Part shown: piece by piece, positions 35,442 through 48,760 of the stretch
How the letters are laid out: each line of letters starts with the position of its first letter
Position numbering within the stretch: the first letter of the stretch is position 1
Origin: Apostichopus japonicus
Taxonomy: Eukaryota; Echinodermata; Holothuroidea; Aspidochirotida; Stichopodidae
Assembly: GCF_037975245.1 (NCBI RefSeq)
Contig: NC_092572.1
Coordinates: forward strand, 1,461,501-1,525,500
Direction: 5' to 3'
DNA: 64,000 nt
Notes under the pieces: generated by a model
Told to the model about the DNA's origin: nothing
Database searches by the model: none
The model's input: the letters and a program-made list of their open reading frames with translations, nothing else
Translations under genes and position numbers: made by a program

Positions 35442-38400
35442 ATGTCTCACTTACGGTCAATGTTATATTGCTTATTCTGTGTTCCTTTAATCTTCTGCGG
35501 TAAGTAGATCATTGCATAAAGTCTGGTTTCAAACAAATGTTATATAACAAACTGCTGAACTTCTCACCTACTTATTTTATAGATGAACAAGAACGTGCAG
35601 CTGAAGCTTGCAATGAAGTCGATGAGACTCAACCATATCCGACTTTCGTATGTAAGGTGATGCCTGAGGATCCTGTCTGCCTCGTTTGTCCAGTTTATCA
35701 AGAAGTTGACGTGGAGTGGTTTACGACTGAGACTCGAATTGCGTACGGAAACTTTTATGTGGGGAAATATGACGATTTAAATGTAAACATCTGCCATCAG
35801 ACGAACGCTTCTTTACGTCTGAAAAGTTGTAGAGATGAACTGAAATATTTTCAATGTCGGCAGGGGAAGAAAACTTTGGGAGAATTTAAGTTCATTTGTA
35901 AACAAGAAGGTGAGTACATTACATTGTTTCTTAGATGGTATTAGCCAATCACATTGCATTGGATCAAAAAGCGACATATATTAGCAAAAGGCACGTATGT
36001 AGCTTATGTTGGGACTAAGTTTCAAGTATACAGTTAGCTTGTTTTCTTTAACATACAATTGATGCTATATAATTAATTTTAATGTCTCTATAGACAAACC
36101 TAAAACTCAATAACATGTATACTGGGGTTTGTTAATAGTTATATAAAGTAATGAATTATGCCACTTGCGTAGTGAAGGTGTGCTGATGAGCTCTTCATAT
36201 ACATTTAGCTTAATATCTGCAAAAACATCGTGACAAAAACTTCATCTTGTAAAGGTACCATACAAACAACTGTGAAAAGCTGAAAATCATGTGTTTCTTC
36301 CTACCCGTACTTTGTGCTTTCAGAATTACTAGTCATCGAAAGAGACAGCGAAACGATAAAAGATGATACTCTAACCTTTAACGAGGATATTGTCATACGA
36401 CTACGCTGCTTAGCTCAACAGGTGTTGCCACCGTTAACGATGGAATGGTTTGTTGATAGTAAAAGGGTCTATACAGAAAGTTTCTTCCAGTATTTCAGTG
36501 AGGAGACCAACTTTTCGATTTCACTGGAAATATACACAGGAACTATAATTACGTCTATCACATGCGTGGCCTATGGAAATTATATACAAAATATGAGTCG
36601 TTCAATATCTGTCATAGAAGGTGAGGACATTCGATAAAATTTTACTTGTTTTCATAAGTATCATTTGTACTTTGACTGTAGATTGCTTGATGACTTCCCA
36701 AAACCTATCCGATACTCTGCAATAATCGGACTTTCAGGTTATGATTTTACTTATTAACGAACCTAGTAGTTACTTATTTTCTATGCTTTATTTGTAAGTT
36801 TAACACAGTACCTAGAAAATTCACATTCTGAACTTAGAGCTACTCGTTTATGCCACGTAAAGGTATTTAACGTATCCAGTTTTACGACGGATATTAGTTT
36901 AAATTTAAATAATTATACAAGAAACATCGCCACTACAAAAATATAAATGAACATGGTATAAAAAATGTTCAGTGTTGATATGTTTTGTCATTTTGTACTT
37001 GCTTTGAAGTCAAACAAGGCGATGTACGGAAAATAAATAATTCACTGCAACTGTATTCACTATGTACTTTTCATTATATACTATTTTCAATAATTATTCA
37101 TTTACTTAACTGCAGTTAATAGGATCGCAGCTTAACAATAACAAAGACCAATATTGTTCAGTTGACCAGCTAATGCATTCTAGGCAACAATAATTTCTAG
37201 GCAACAATAATTTGGATCACAAAAGCAGAATGCTTCTCACCTTTCACCAAATTAAAAGATACGTGTACAATGTACATTTTACGTACCACCGAATATACCG
37301 AATTTTCGGGATAGCTGCGAAATCGCAACACAACAACTGCCTTAAAAGTATAACTATCGAGCCCGCAGCGATAGCATGTTACATGTTGTGTATACGCAAA
37401 AACAAATACAGAAAATCATAATACTTAAACACCACAATATATCGTTTTACACATTTGTTGCGTTAATCTGCTGATATTCATCTGTAATGGTAAGTGAGTG
37501 AGAATTATCATTGCGGTGCTGTTTTTATATAATGCTCTACATGTGATCTTCAAACGTCACTCAATTCAAAATAAAACATGATAACCATGCTCTTAAATAC
37601 CAAACAAGGTAGTATCATAACTAACAGCCATGTCATTAAAGCATGATAAATGAATATCACATATGCTGCAGATAACCATTGCATCGTATTCAACACAATA
37701 TTTAATTGACAACATGTCCTACACTGTAGCTGTTGGAGACCATATCATTGAGTTTTGTTTTGTGTTGTGTCTAACGGACTGATCTAATGGGATGTGTGCT
37801 AAAATAGTCCAATCACTGTACTAAGTGTAATAAGGCTCTAAAGTTAGAATGGACAATTCTCAGAATTAATTGTATTACAGGAATGCAAAATGTACTGGTG
37901 GTAGCACGTTTTTGACGGATAACATCTTATCAATGTTTTATGCCCACAGTCATTCTGTAAGTTATAAATACAATCATCCTACAGGTATTTCAAGTACGTA
38001 TTGTAACATTTAATTAAAATAGGGTTACTACTATACAAAAGAAGAAGGTGGACAGTTTTGTGTGCGTGTGCGCTTACATAGTCTCTATGGTTTTGTGTAA
38101 CTTTGTGGCAAGACAAACGAACGATTTGTATTGGGACCACACCTACACATTTATACGAACATATTTGTAAGAATACAATATAGAATAACATACAGTCGGC
38201 CATATTTTTACTTTCCTTTTATGTTCTTTTGTGTGGTAGTTGCAATAGTATTGTACAACATATAATTTTGTCATAATTCAGATGTTTAGGTGGGCAGCAT
38301 ATATCTGTGTTATGATATATTACTTAGTAGGATATTGAATGAGGACAATAACTATAAAAATGGAACTGAACACTGTACTCGTCTATAGTCACCAACTAAA

Positions 38401-41400
38401 CATCCCTTATTTTGGATATATAACATAGAAAATAAGTTGTAATTGTTCTAAAGGTATAAAACGCCATACAAGGAAGTAAACTCAACAATCTGATTCTATA
38501 TATTTCATGCACATTATTCTACGAAAGCTCTTGACCCAGTTCTAACTATGAAAAAAATAGATTTTAGTCAAGTGGTTTGATGCAGTTTCGTTAGTTGTTT
38601 CCCTTAATAAGTAACATGAGGTCAACATCTAATTATTCTCCTGATTTGAGAACAATACGAATAATTTAATCAAACCCATTAATTGACAAACACGTTCATG
38701 TTGTTTTCATGACTTCAGGCATGACAGACGTTAAAAGAATAGGGCTCACATTTTACAGTCTTCGACGGAACGGGCAAATGTTTCACCCATTGTTATTTGC
38801 ACCAAAAACTGACTAGTTCTTTCCTTGTCCCACAGACACTCTACATACAACACAAACTCCGGAAGAGTTACAACCACGGCAATTAGAAAACACGTGGGTC
38901 ATAGCGGTTGTTGTATTCGGTTTGATTTCCAGTGGCCTGTTTGTCTGTGTTTATATCACAGTCAGACAATTTAGATGTAGGTAAACGTGTTGTTAATACC
39001 TTTGATATTTAAAGTTAATGAACAGAAATATGGAATCATTTGTATTAAATAGGCTTACGATGTCTAATGATATCGCACTGTGTCAAATATGATAAAAAAT
39101 TGAACCAAGGCATGGAAGCACCCTCCAGGGGTAGTTATGAGTTATTCGACATGACTCGCACATTTTTTTTTTTTTTGTAATTACGGTAGGCATTATCTTT
39201 TCGTTCACACTTGTAATAAATAACATCGTCAGATAACGAAATGAAAGATCATAGTATGTTTAACAAGGTTTTAGTGATTGCTTATAAGCAATACATTTTC
39301 GATCGGTACATTATAATAATCAGCTTCGCCTCTTAACGACTAATCATGTCACAAAACACTTGTGTAGGGATGCTTCACGCAAAGAGGTTTTACCATTTGA
39401 TTTCAAATTAAACAAATTATATAAACTAAGTTTCCAATATACATCTCATGATATAGCTCTACGATTGGGTAGTAATTATGTTACCAACAAAGTAATAGTG
39501 ATCAGAATTTTTTGTTTTGTTACATACTCTCATTTTGGAGGGATTTCATTACTTCTCTGTCCATGTACATTTCCAGTAACAAGAAACAGGCAAGGGTGAG
39601 TATTATTAAGGAAAAAAAATTTAAATTGTTCATCCCCCCAATTACTATTGTAGCTCGCACTTGGACGTCTGCATTAAATGTTGTTAGTTTGTTAGCTTTG
39701 GAACTTAGTCAAGACCATCAACGTTGATAATGCTAAGCAACAGTTATACTCTGCTTTTAATTAAATATTTTCTGTTTGGTTTAGAAATATCAACTCAAGT
39801 AACCAAATGAACGTACTCGATAAAGACTTCTTAGACACCGAACAATCAAGTAAGATATATTTTCATGTCATGTCAGTTTCTGAATTCGATTTGCGTATTA
39901 ATGGATTATAATACTATGATGAACGTTGATTTGATTTTAAGCACGATTTCATATGCAACAAAATAAGAAACAGATTGGGATAATCGAATAACGTGCATTT
40001 GGTAAATTCCACATGTGGCTGCACTCTCTTTCAAATGCAACAATTCTAACAATAAATAATGGTGCACTTCAAAGTAAAAAAAAGCTTTAATTTGTAAATT
40101 GTTAACAACTTGATGGTTTATTCTGGATGTCTGATGTGTATTTACACATTATTTCATTATCAAGTATCAAATACTTTATCACCATGAAAACAATTAAAAT
40201 AGATATAAACTAGAAACTAATGCAGTTGTATAAGATAAAACATCGACTTTATTATTTTACAGTTAAACGAAAGAAGATATTGACAGCAGAGGGGTAAGCT
40301 ATGTTCTTAATGTTCTTTACAACTGTATAGCGGAACTGCCAAGCCTAAACTAATCGACATACTGAATGTTAAACTTTATTCTAGTTACGATAATTACAGA
40401 TAATTGGCATTGATATTATGGCAAGTAATGACATGGGTTATTGTGATACGAGGAAGTATTCATGTAAGTTCACGGTTATCGTCACTGATTTTTGTAGCAG
40501 GAAAGAATTACCAAAGATACCTGTTGACGAGGAAAACTCACAAAACTCGCTCAATTCTGGAGGAAGTGAACCTAGTAAGTTTATTCAAAATATCGATAGT
40601 AATTTAAATGAATCAATTAAAACGTAAAAACAGATTCATATTATTTATTACACATAGCAAGCACTAAACAAGAGATGCAGATAACATTTGGCAACGAGAG
40701 TGTAGTCCGTATATCTATAGAAGGAAATTGATACAACTGTTCGATACTTATGTCATTGTGTTATACAGTCCACCAAGAGTAAATTGTTACTGAGGGTCAT
40801 ATGGAGCCACTGTGTATTAATAAATACTGAGTAATTACAGGATGCACTTTCAAATAGGTTATTTGTAGTACTATTTCGTGGGTAATTTGCTTGTTTATCA
40901 GTTTAAGATATTTTTGTTCTCTTTCTCAGATTATTATTCCACAGCAGATGTGATTTCAGGAAAAGATCCCCGGATGTTGAATGAGAATGACATTTCCATC
41001 ATCATGAAAATAAAGATGGGAAAAATCTACAAAAGATGGATGGGATCTATTAATCTTGCCAATGAGACCAATAAGTGTGTTGTAGTGACAACTCTAACAG
41101 GCTAGTAACATTATGTTATACAATTACTGTACTTATTTAGTTTCAGGGCCAAGGTCAGATATTATATAATACAACGTCTGTATCGATTTTTGTGTGCAAC
41201 AACGGTAAATTGTTGGCAATGTGCCCCTTTAAAATATCATTTAAAGATGAGAGGGGATTAAATGACATTGTATACCAGTCCTAAACTATATATTGATTCG
41301 TGACTGTTTATGGTTCTGTTTCTAGAAACACTTTTTAGAAAGAAAGAAATTCATTGGGAGGGTTTCATCAGAAAATGTCTCGAATTACCAGCATCGAACC

Positions 41401-44400
41401 ATCTAGCGAAGATCGAGGCTATATCCATACAAAGCAGTGAGTTGTTATTGTCCATATTTTATTAATCAAGTTATATATAGTATATTGTTAATCTATGTTG
41501 GTGGGATATAAACAAAGCGAAATAAAGTCCATACACCAATATTTGTTCCGTTTTTAAAACTCCAAGTGTGACTATGTCCGCCAAGTGGAATAAAAAGAAA
41601 ATGCATATACCGATGACCTGATATGATCTTCTGGTCATAATGTATATGTGAACAAGAAGCTGATATATGTATTACCATCTAAATGAGCTTTTTTTATGCT
41701 AAAATAATTATATGCAGGACATTCTACATATGTTTACGTATTTTACTATAAACACGTTTTCTTTAACGTACTTTCTTCTATTTTGTCTCTTGTATTGTTT
41801 AAGATAAACTGTTTCTTATCAGTGAACACCTCGTTTGTGAAAGTATGCACAAAGTCTTATCACGTGACACTAAAGATGAAAAGGACTTATACTGCTGTAG
41901 CTCATTATCAGTTCCTGACGTCATCAAACATATATCAGGAATTTTGGAAGGAATGGACATAATAAATACGTTCGGGGTAAGTAATGATAGAACCTTTGCA
42001 TTCAATATATAGCATGCTAAACAACGTATTTTCATATAGCTGTCTGATTATTGAGTATTATCGGCATCGTCAATGTTTATTAAAACCTATCTTTCTGTTT
42101 AAAAGATCATTTCTAAGTGAACAACGTGTTAACATTTGGTCTCATATTACCCGTTTGTGCTTCTCCACACATGAATCTAACTTATTGTTTTTTTTTTCAT
42201 CTTCGTTTAGTTCCTACACCCTGGCTTAACAACGGAAAAGTTTTGCTAACAAAAGGAGGGCAGGTAAAATTGTATGACTTCTGTCTGGCTCGCGATGCAC
42301 CGAAAATAGCTGCTCTGAAGAAAGAAAAGGTAGAATGTAAAATGTAATCATATATTAATTACAAGATTATGATAGCATAATGTGTTTAACAGACAACAAG
42401 ATTATATCATCCAGTCAAAGCACAGTCAGCGTTATATCCTGGTGTAAGACACATCCGTACCCTTGAAAACTGTAAACAAAAATGGCCTGAGGTTTTTCTT
42501 TGGAATAGTGCTACACGTTAGGCTTTTTTAGGCGTTCAAACTTTATATCGATTTCTCAATGTTAAAACATTTTACAATTATCTGTGTCATATTAATTTAT
42601 TATTGGTATAACGAGGTCTATGATGTACATATATAACAAAGAACAACATAAATACATTAATTTAGCCTTCAGCGGAATTGCTTTTTATTTCAAAGTGCCT
42701 CGATTAAATATTGAATAATAGTTTGCAATAATATGCATGACTTGTTTGCGTCTTTGTACTTAATGAAGTCAGAACAACTTCTTCTTTATTACGCTTTACC
42801 ATAATTTGATAAAGTTATCCACACACTCGCTTTAACAATGTCACAATGTAATAATTAGTTTTAGAAAATATAATGTCGCCCAATGCAGCAGCAATGTTTA
42901 TCTTGCAGCTAATTTAATTGTGGTTTCATACAACATTTTTTTTCATATTTATTTTTTACATAAGATTCGTTCCGTGACTTTGAATCAATTCCCACCTGAA
43001 ATGTTGATGTTAAATCAATATACAGAATCCAGTGACGTGTGGTCTACAGCAGTAGTAATATGGGAGATTATGAAAGCTGGTAAATCAAACTAAATTCTTA
43101 TCAAACTTTAGGCAGTTGCATAAAGAGAAAGTATTGACACTTATTCAATGTTGTAGCATTAAATTAAACTGAATATACCCATGTCACATTTACAATAAAA
43201 GGTATCCGGTGATGTTCTTAACTGTAAATATACATGTGAATATAAAGACACCTTGCGATTTATCAAATGGGATACCGGGGATACCGTCGACTTGATACCG
43301 ATTGCAATTTTTGTATAAATACAATTTTCCTTCACGGACGACTTAAAATAATGTATTCATCTTGGAATCAATAATTAAGGACAATTTCTTGGTACTTGTT
43401 GCACCTCAAGCATTATGCAGTGTGTAGAAGCAACGTAGTGTTCTCGATTAATAGGGAGAATAATAGGGAGAGAAGTTAATGACAAGTTAATCAGGAACAG
43501 AAAAGACGGATTATTGAGGTACTCATCAAGAAATATTTCCGTATTAGTTGTCTGTTTTAGATTACCTCTTAACTAATTAATCACATTATCAAGTATACCA
43601 TACCAGTAGTTTGACTTTAACCGCAGCTCATTAGGTTTACTGATATTATAAAAACGTGTATATGAAATTTAAATTATAACATAGCTAGAGTATATCTAAT
43701 CCGCTGCCCGCTCCACATTTGATTTAGGAGGCATGGTAACTTTGGTGTTTGCTCAGTCTTCAGTATCAATGATTCTATAAAACTACTTTTGTTAGGAATC
43801 CCACCATTTCCGGTTGACCGGGAAGTTAGATTTGACGAGGACATAATCAAACCATCAGTACCCTGGCCCGAGAAGTACTTACAGTTAAGGTTAGAAAGCA
43901 TTATACCTCTTCCATAATCTAGTTTATTGCCAACATGACACTTTTAATATGTTATTATAACACAACAATATAGTAATCGCATAGTGTAAAACCGGTTTGT
44001 ACCGTGTTCGAGTTTTGTATCTGGATGTACAACTCGGAACATTTGGAAAAACGATTATGGAGCATAGGAAGAAGTTACTGAGTTATGTTCTTACATTTTG
44101 GTTTTACTAAGTGTATTATGCAATGCAGACAACAGAGTACAATAAGTAAGGAACACTGACTTTTTCTCCAAACAAAGATAAGTAAGTGTTTTCATTGTCG
44201 ATTATGATACAGATATGTAGTCCTTTTTTTCAGTTGTTATTTTTCAGTTGTCGTTTTACTTAACCGATTGATAGCGTAAATCATTTCATAATGCCTTAAT
44301 TCGTTTCAAGCATCTTGTAGTTTACATTTCATTAAGATCTACAAAGTAGATTCACATCTCGTTCATTCAGTTGTTGTCGTCTATTTCTCAAATATTTACA

Positions 44401-44854
44401 GAGATAAAATCTTGTTCGATTGTTGGAAGTATAACTGTTCTCTTCGACCTTCCATTCATCAATTGAGAGCAACATTCGTAGCTGTAAGTAATCCATTACT
44501 CATATAATGTATCAACCAGTATTTAGAAAGCTGAGAGTTAAAAACAATATACTTTGCTAAATAGTCTGCTTTGCCCTCGAAATATTTCACCTCAATTTTT
44601 GTTGACAAAAACGCTTAATGGACAAAGAAAGCACTATAGCTGATAGTTACTTCAAATTTAATGCTAATTCTACTTTGCTCATCCTGATTTTATATCCTAC
44701 ATTACGTACTCATATTATCCCTCAACAGATATTTGAGAAAATAATCACGGATAGTTCTTACGAGATACCGATACCTACGACGTATTTACCTATGAGAACC
44801 CCTGATACCACTCAACCTACCTATGCAGAACAAATCTACCATGCTGGAAAGTGA
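35442..44854 (+). CDS. Receptor gene 2: two Ig-like domains, transmembrane helix, pseudokinase domain
   Basis: Exons: 35442-35499, 35583-35909, 36324-36620, 38836-38980, 39584-39595 (optional 12 nt), 39785-39849, 40263-40293, 40501-40574, 40930-41100, 41326-41436, 41804-41976, 42211-42329, 42965-43079, 43796-43889, 44402-44483, 44729-44854. They total 2000 nt, one short of 667 codons. Every junction is in phase except inside 42211-42329, where one missing nucleotide at AAAAGTTTTG (42236-42245) leads to TAA at 42247-42249. The start gives a signal peptide ending FIFCG-like (VPLIFCG). Ig domains occupy about residues 20-227, the membrane helix 248-270 and the kinase-like domain from about 350. 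As a family this is a diverged receptor tyrosine kinase with key catalytic residues replaced. The break may be a real mutation or an assembly indel; without it the product would be about 666 residues. Confidence 0.78.
35583..36620 (+). CDS. Two Ig-like exons of receptor gene 2
   Basis: 35583-35909 (327 nt, phase 1-1) encodes a cysteine-rich Ig-like domain with VCLVCPVY, VEWFTT, CHQTNASLRLKSC and QCRQGKK, closely parallel to the single Ig exon of gene 1. 36324-36620 (297 nt, phase 1-1) encodes a more ordinary Ig domain with IRLRCLAQ, LTMEWFVD and SITCVAYG, giving the Cys-Trp-Cys spacing. NAS and NFS sequons suggest glycosylation. A possible acceptor at 36094 between them opens a short frame that stops at once, matching a similar remnant in gene 1 at 5445. 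Confidence 0.78.
38836..38980 (+). CDS. Transmembrane exon of receptor gene 2
   Basis: Follows CTTGTCCCACAG and ends TGTAG at GTAAAC, phase 1-2. It encodes a short polar stalk, the helix WVIAVVVFGLISSGLFVCVY, and the basic segment VRQFR. The preceding intron is about 2.2 kb, the longest in the gene. Confidence 0.8.
40930..44854 (+). CDS. Pseudokinase domain and tail of receptor gene 2
   Basis: Eight exons cover the kinase fold in order. 40930: glycine-loop region IKMGKIYKRW and beta-3 VVVTTL. 41326: alpha-C, EGFIRKCLELP. 41804: hinge LFLISEHLVCESM and alpha-E. 42211: loop LHPGLTT and KLYDFCLARD. 42965: FPPEMLM and SSDVWSTAVVIWEIM. 43796: GIPPFP. 44402: DCWKYNCSLRPSI. 44729: tail. An active kinase has GxGxxG, a beta-3 Lys, HRD and DFG; here these read KMGKIY, Thr, HPG and DFC, so catalysis is not expected. 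The tail has YLPM, a YxxM motif of the kind bound by PI3K p85 SH2 domains, and two more tyrosines. The intron after 41100 begins with GC. Confidence 0.78.
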
Positions 44855-45639
44855 ACTGGGTGTCGCAGGGCTCTGATATTGGATGTAACGGCTGGACGGT
44901 GCGGTATCTGGAATGCACAGGATGCTGTTGGAGTTACTTACCACGGTAGTTCTAACATGCTGGAATTATACGCTACGCCAAAAGGGTCAACAATACACCA
45001 TGATGATGTATAACCTAACGATGGTAGTGTAAATTGAAAGACCTAACAAATTGTAAGACCTAACAAAGATGATGAAGAATATACGATTATGATGTAAAAT
45101 ACACGATGATGAGGTAACAACTAACAACGATGATTTAAAAATATACAATGATGATAAAATAATATACAATATATGATAAATATTAGATAATAACAACTTT
45201 AGATTGGTTCACTTTTATATGATGATCAGTTTTGGATATAACACTTTTCATGTAAAAGCTTATGTTCATGAGCTACGGAATCCTTTAATGGTCGTTGATA
45301 TAATTCAGCATCAAATTCACACAAATTTCACACACTAGACTTGAGTAAAACCTGTTAGCCAATCAGCGATGTTGTATTATGCGAACCACATATTACAAAA
45401 TATTAACAGCTTAAATGACGGGCTGTTTTGGAAGTGCAAGACTTTTTATCAAAGTAAGGTTAACCAATTTTCCCAGAAGTATTATTACATCATATTCATA
45501 ACCAAAAGCCAGCATGTAATAACGCTGCTTTTCTCTTCCGTACCTGTTTTCAGCTCCCTTCCATTCCAGAAGATTAATTACTTCTTGAACACCGTTGTTA
45601 ACCCTTAGAGTGTTTTGAGTTTGATTTATTTCCACATAA
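44855..45639. other. 3' flank of receptor gene 2
   Basis: Presumably contains the 3'UTR of gene 2. It holds a run of decayed GATGAT-type repeats (about 45000-45170). No gene seen. Confidence 0.4.
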
Positions 45640-47504
45640 TATAAATACAATGGTGAATAATTTAAATCACTAGCAGGTGGAGGTGGACAGAAGAAGCAGA
45701 GCTTTTACGAGCATTCTCCTTTTACGAAATCAATAAACGAAAGAATACAAATTAGAAGAAAGAGGAAGAAGAATAGAACAAAGAACAAAGTAAAAAGCAA
45801 GAAACAAAGAATCACTGCTTAATGATAATAATCGTTAAGTAAAATTGATTTCACTTTTCTTTGAAGCTTAAATAGTTTTAGATTCATCATTGTGTTGTCC
45901 AAACTATTCCAGATTGTATCTCCAGAATTGATAAAAAGTCGATGAGTCGTCGTAGAAGTGACTAAATTTTACGGAAATGTTGACAAAAGCGTGCATTGTA
46001 GTTATGAATGTAAAAATTCGCAGGCAAAAGTCCATGACATATTTATACATAAATAGAGCCAATTGGAATTTGTAAGTGTCAAGGATATTTAAAAGTTTGA
46101 AGTTAGAAAATATGATATTACTCTGGGCACGATGACTAGAGTTTGTAATCAGGCTGATGGCTTTCTTCTGGAAAGTAAAGAGGCGATTAAGGTAAGATAG
46201 AAAGGGCTTTTCCCTATATTATATCCCAGTAAGACAGTTTTAATTTAATGAGGGATCGTGTAGTGTTTTAAGTGTATGCGATTGTACAATATAGCGATTT
46301 TTATGAAGTATTTCATTAGTCTTTGAAATTTGAGGGCACTGACTTTTGATGTGATACTTCCAGGTGAGATTTGAGTCAAGTGGAACACCTAGAAATTTAA
46401 CTTTTTAGCAAGAGGAATATCATCATTATCAATAAATACGTTAACAATATCAACCTTTCCTGAACAGTACGAAATAGTATACAATTGATTTGCCTACATT
46501 TAAAGGCAAATTATTTGCTTAAACAAGTTTAATACAGAATATAGTTCAGAGATAACGACACAAGTGCACAATGAATACCACTGTGCTTAAAAAAATACGT
46601 CTTAAAGTGTGTAATGTTAAGAATGTGAGAACAGGTACACACGTCATTGATGCATGTGATAAGATCACGTTGTGGTCCACAGAACCATTTGGGAGGCCGC
46701 AGCTTACTGTACTGGTCATAGAAGTTTGATCATTAATGCGCACAACATGTTCTCTCTTGGAAGATAGCTAACGAACCATATATATTTAACCCTACGAGTT
46801 CCATAATGGCTAAGCCTTTTTTAGTAAGATGTAATGGTTGAAAGTGTCGAACGCTTTAAACGATTTCAAAACAGAGCAAAGTAAATTCATTGTTATTTAG
46901 TTTAATATCTGAACTGTATCTGCTGCCGCCATATATTAGTGGAAAGATTCTCATGAAAACCAACTTGACGTGATAAACTGATATCATTCTTGTCTAGGGA
47001 GTCTGTGAGTTTTATAAACATGGTTTTCTCGAGAACTATAGAAGATGTAGAAACAAATCGAGATTAGTCGGTATTTTGAAAACACAAAGGGATCACAAGT
47101 TTAGTAAATAGTCGTTATTCTAGCAACTTTCGTACCATAAGGAACAATACCACTAGAGAGGGAAAGGTTGCAAGTATAGGTGAGCGGTTCAAGAAGCTTT
47201 TCGCAAATTAAAATTATAGTGACAGTTATACCGTCAGTCCCAGCCGCTGAACCTATCATAAAATTATGAAGGATTGAAGAAATGTCCATACAGTTAGTTG
47301 AGGAAATAAACATAGTATTAGGGTAAGAGTTTATAAGAAAACTATTGAAGCCGAGATTACCTTTTTCAATGTACCCAGCTTAGTTCAGACCGAAACTAGA
47401 AAATTGACCATTAAAGCAATTGACAACCCTTAATTCTTCGCTATTGTAATTTATTCTAAGTGGGCTTGATGTTTCTGTCATTGCAGGAGGCTGAATGGCA
47501 AGTG

Positions 47505-47570
47505 TTATTAGTCAATTCAGTCTCTGAAGAAGATCCCGCTAGGCTGAAAAGGTCAGGCCTACTTTCTTTT
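47505..47570 (+). repeat. Fragment of the GATCCTAGCAGGATC dispersed repeat (inverted)
   Basis: CTGAAGAAGATCCCGCTAGG followed by CTGAAAAGGTCAGGCC is the reverse orientation of the repeat core seen at 2640, 21525 and 62377, and is truncated here. Confidence 0.5.
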
Positions 47571-47594
47571 ACTCATTCATTGTGCTTACATTGT

Positions 47595-47625
47595 ATTATA
47601 TATATATATATATATATCGATTTTC

Positions 47626-47669
<44 letters not shown>
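47595..47669. repeat. TA microsatellite
   Basis: TA runs interrupted by a short CGATTTTCATT segment. Confidence 0.9.
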
Positions 47670-47672
<3 letters not shown>

Positions 47673-48760
47673 TATTGTAATTTATTCTAAAATGCATTTC
47701 TTCCCTACCAATTATTTCATTTATAGTTCCCCAGGTTTCCTTCTGAATATTTTTATTTTCACTTAACAAATTGCTATAGTAAGACTTTTTTGAGAGCTTT
47801 ATAGTAGGAATAAGTATATTTTTGAAATTAACGTAGATGAACTTATTTCGAAGAGATCTGTTTGGGGGTACTATTTGTAAAGTATTTTCTTAAGTAGCAA
47901 TTGATTTAATAATTCAATTAGTAATCAAAGGATTGCACTTGGCTGACCCCTTGACGCCAGTGCGCTTAATAGGATAATGCTTGGCATAGATCTCACTTAT
48001 TACACCAACATTTTTTTACAAGCATCATTTACATCTGTTTTTGTGTACAGCTGATGCCAATTGAAGTCGTTGAGCTCAAAAGAAAATATATTATAAATAC
48101 CCGTCGACGTATTCCTTTTTATTAAATAACTGGTAGTACAGTATCAGCAATTTGAAGAATTAAACGCAGCTGAGCATATAATAGGTCAAAATTAAGAGAT
48201 TGACGTCATTACAGAAATATTGTCAATTTAAGTGGAATTTCAATCAGTAATCCTTGTAGTTTTTTTTATAAGCGGCGTTAATTAATCAGAGTACATAGTA
48301 TCTCAGAAAGTGGCAACATGACCATCAGAGTCATACTTGAGGAGGTCAATATTAAAATCACTGAGAAACGAGCATGATTTCTGACCCAGGTTAATGGCAT
48401 TTAGCAGGTTGGACATCTCATCAGTAAAAGTAATTACGGAACCATATGGCGGTCGATAAATAACACCAATTATGCAGTTGCGGTATTGGTGTATAGCTTC
48501 AATAATTACAAATTCAAAAGTACTGTAATTGAAATTAAGATCATACCTTGTTAATACTGAACAACATTACGAATGTAAAGCCAACTCCATCACCACCTTT
48601 ATCAGTTCTATTAAGATGAATGAAGTTATAATTATCCACTTGTCACATATTTGAATCCAAGTCTCAGAAATGGCAACTATTGAGACTCTGCAGTCTAAGT
48701 CGTCATGAATGAGATAACGAATATTATGATGATTTTCCATTAACTACGAGTAAAGCGAGA

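Larger units (their letters stand above)
45640..48760 (-). mobile_element. Decayed non-LTR retrotransposon
   Basis: Read on the minus strand, pieces occur in the order of a non-LTR element. Near 48690 is AISETW and near 48600 a GGDGVGF word (endonuclease). Near 48450 is IIGVIYRPPYGS and near 48340 SDFNIDLLKYDSD (endonuclease, normally GDFN). 47101-47313 has AAGTDGI and LSLSSGIVP (reverse transcriptase). Near 46680 is SCGLPNGSV, the equivalent of CGVPQGSV. Near 46000-46180 is a C-terminal LLNILDTYKFQLALFMYKY. Frames change repeatedly and stops are common, so the copy is dead. The set resembles CR1/Jockey-type elements; the exact clade cannot be decided by eye. Confidence 0.8.

Noticed and set aside
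40405-40452. Candidate exon containing MASNDMGYCDTRKYS ending at GTAAGT
   Set aside because: Its phases fit neither neighbour, whereas 40263-40293 joins 40501-40574 perfectly without it.
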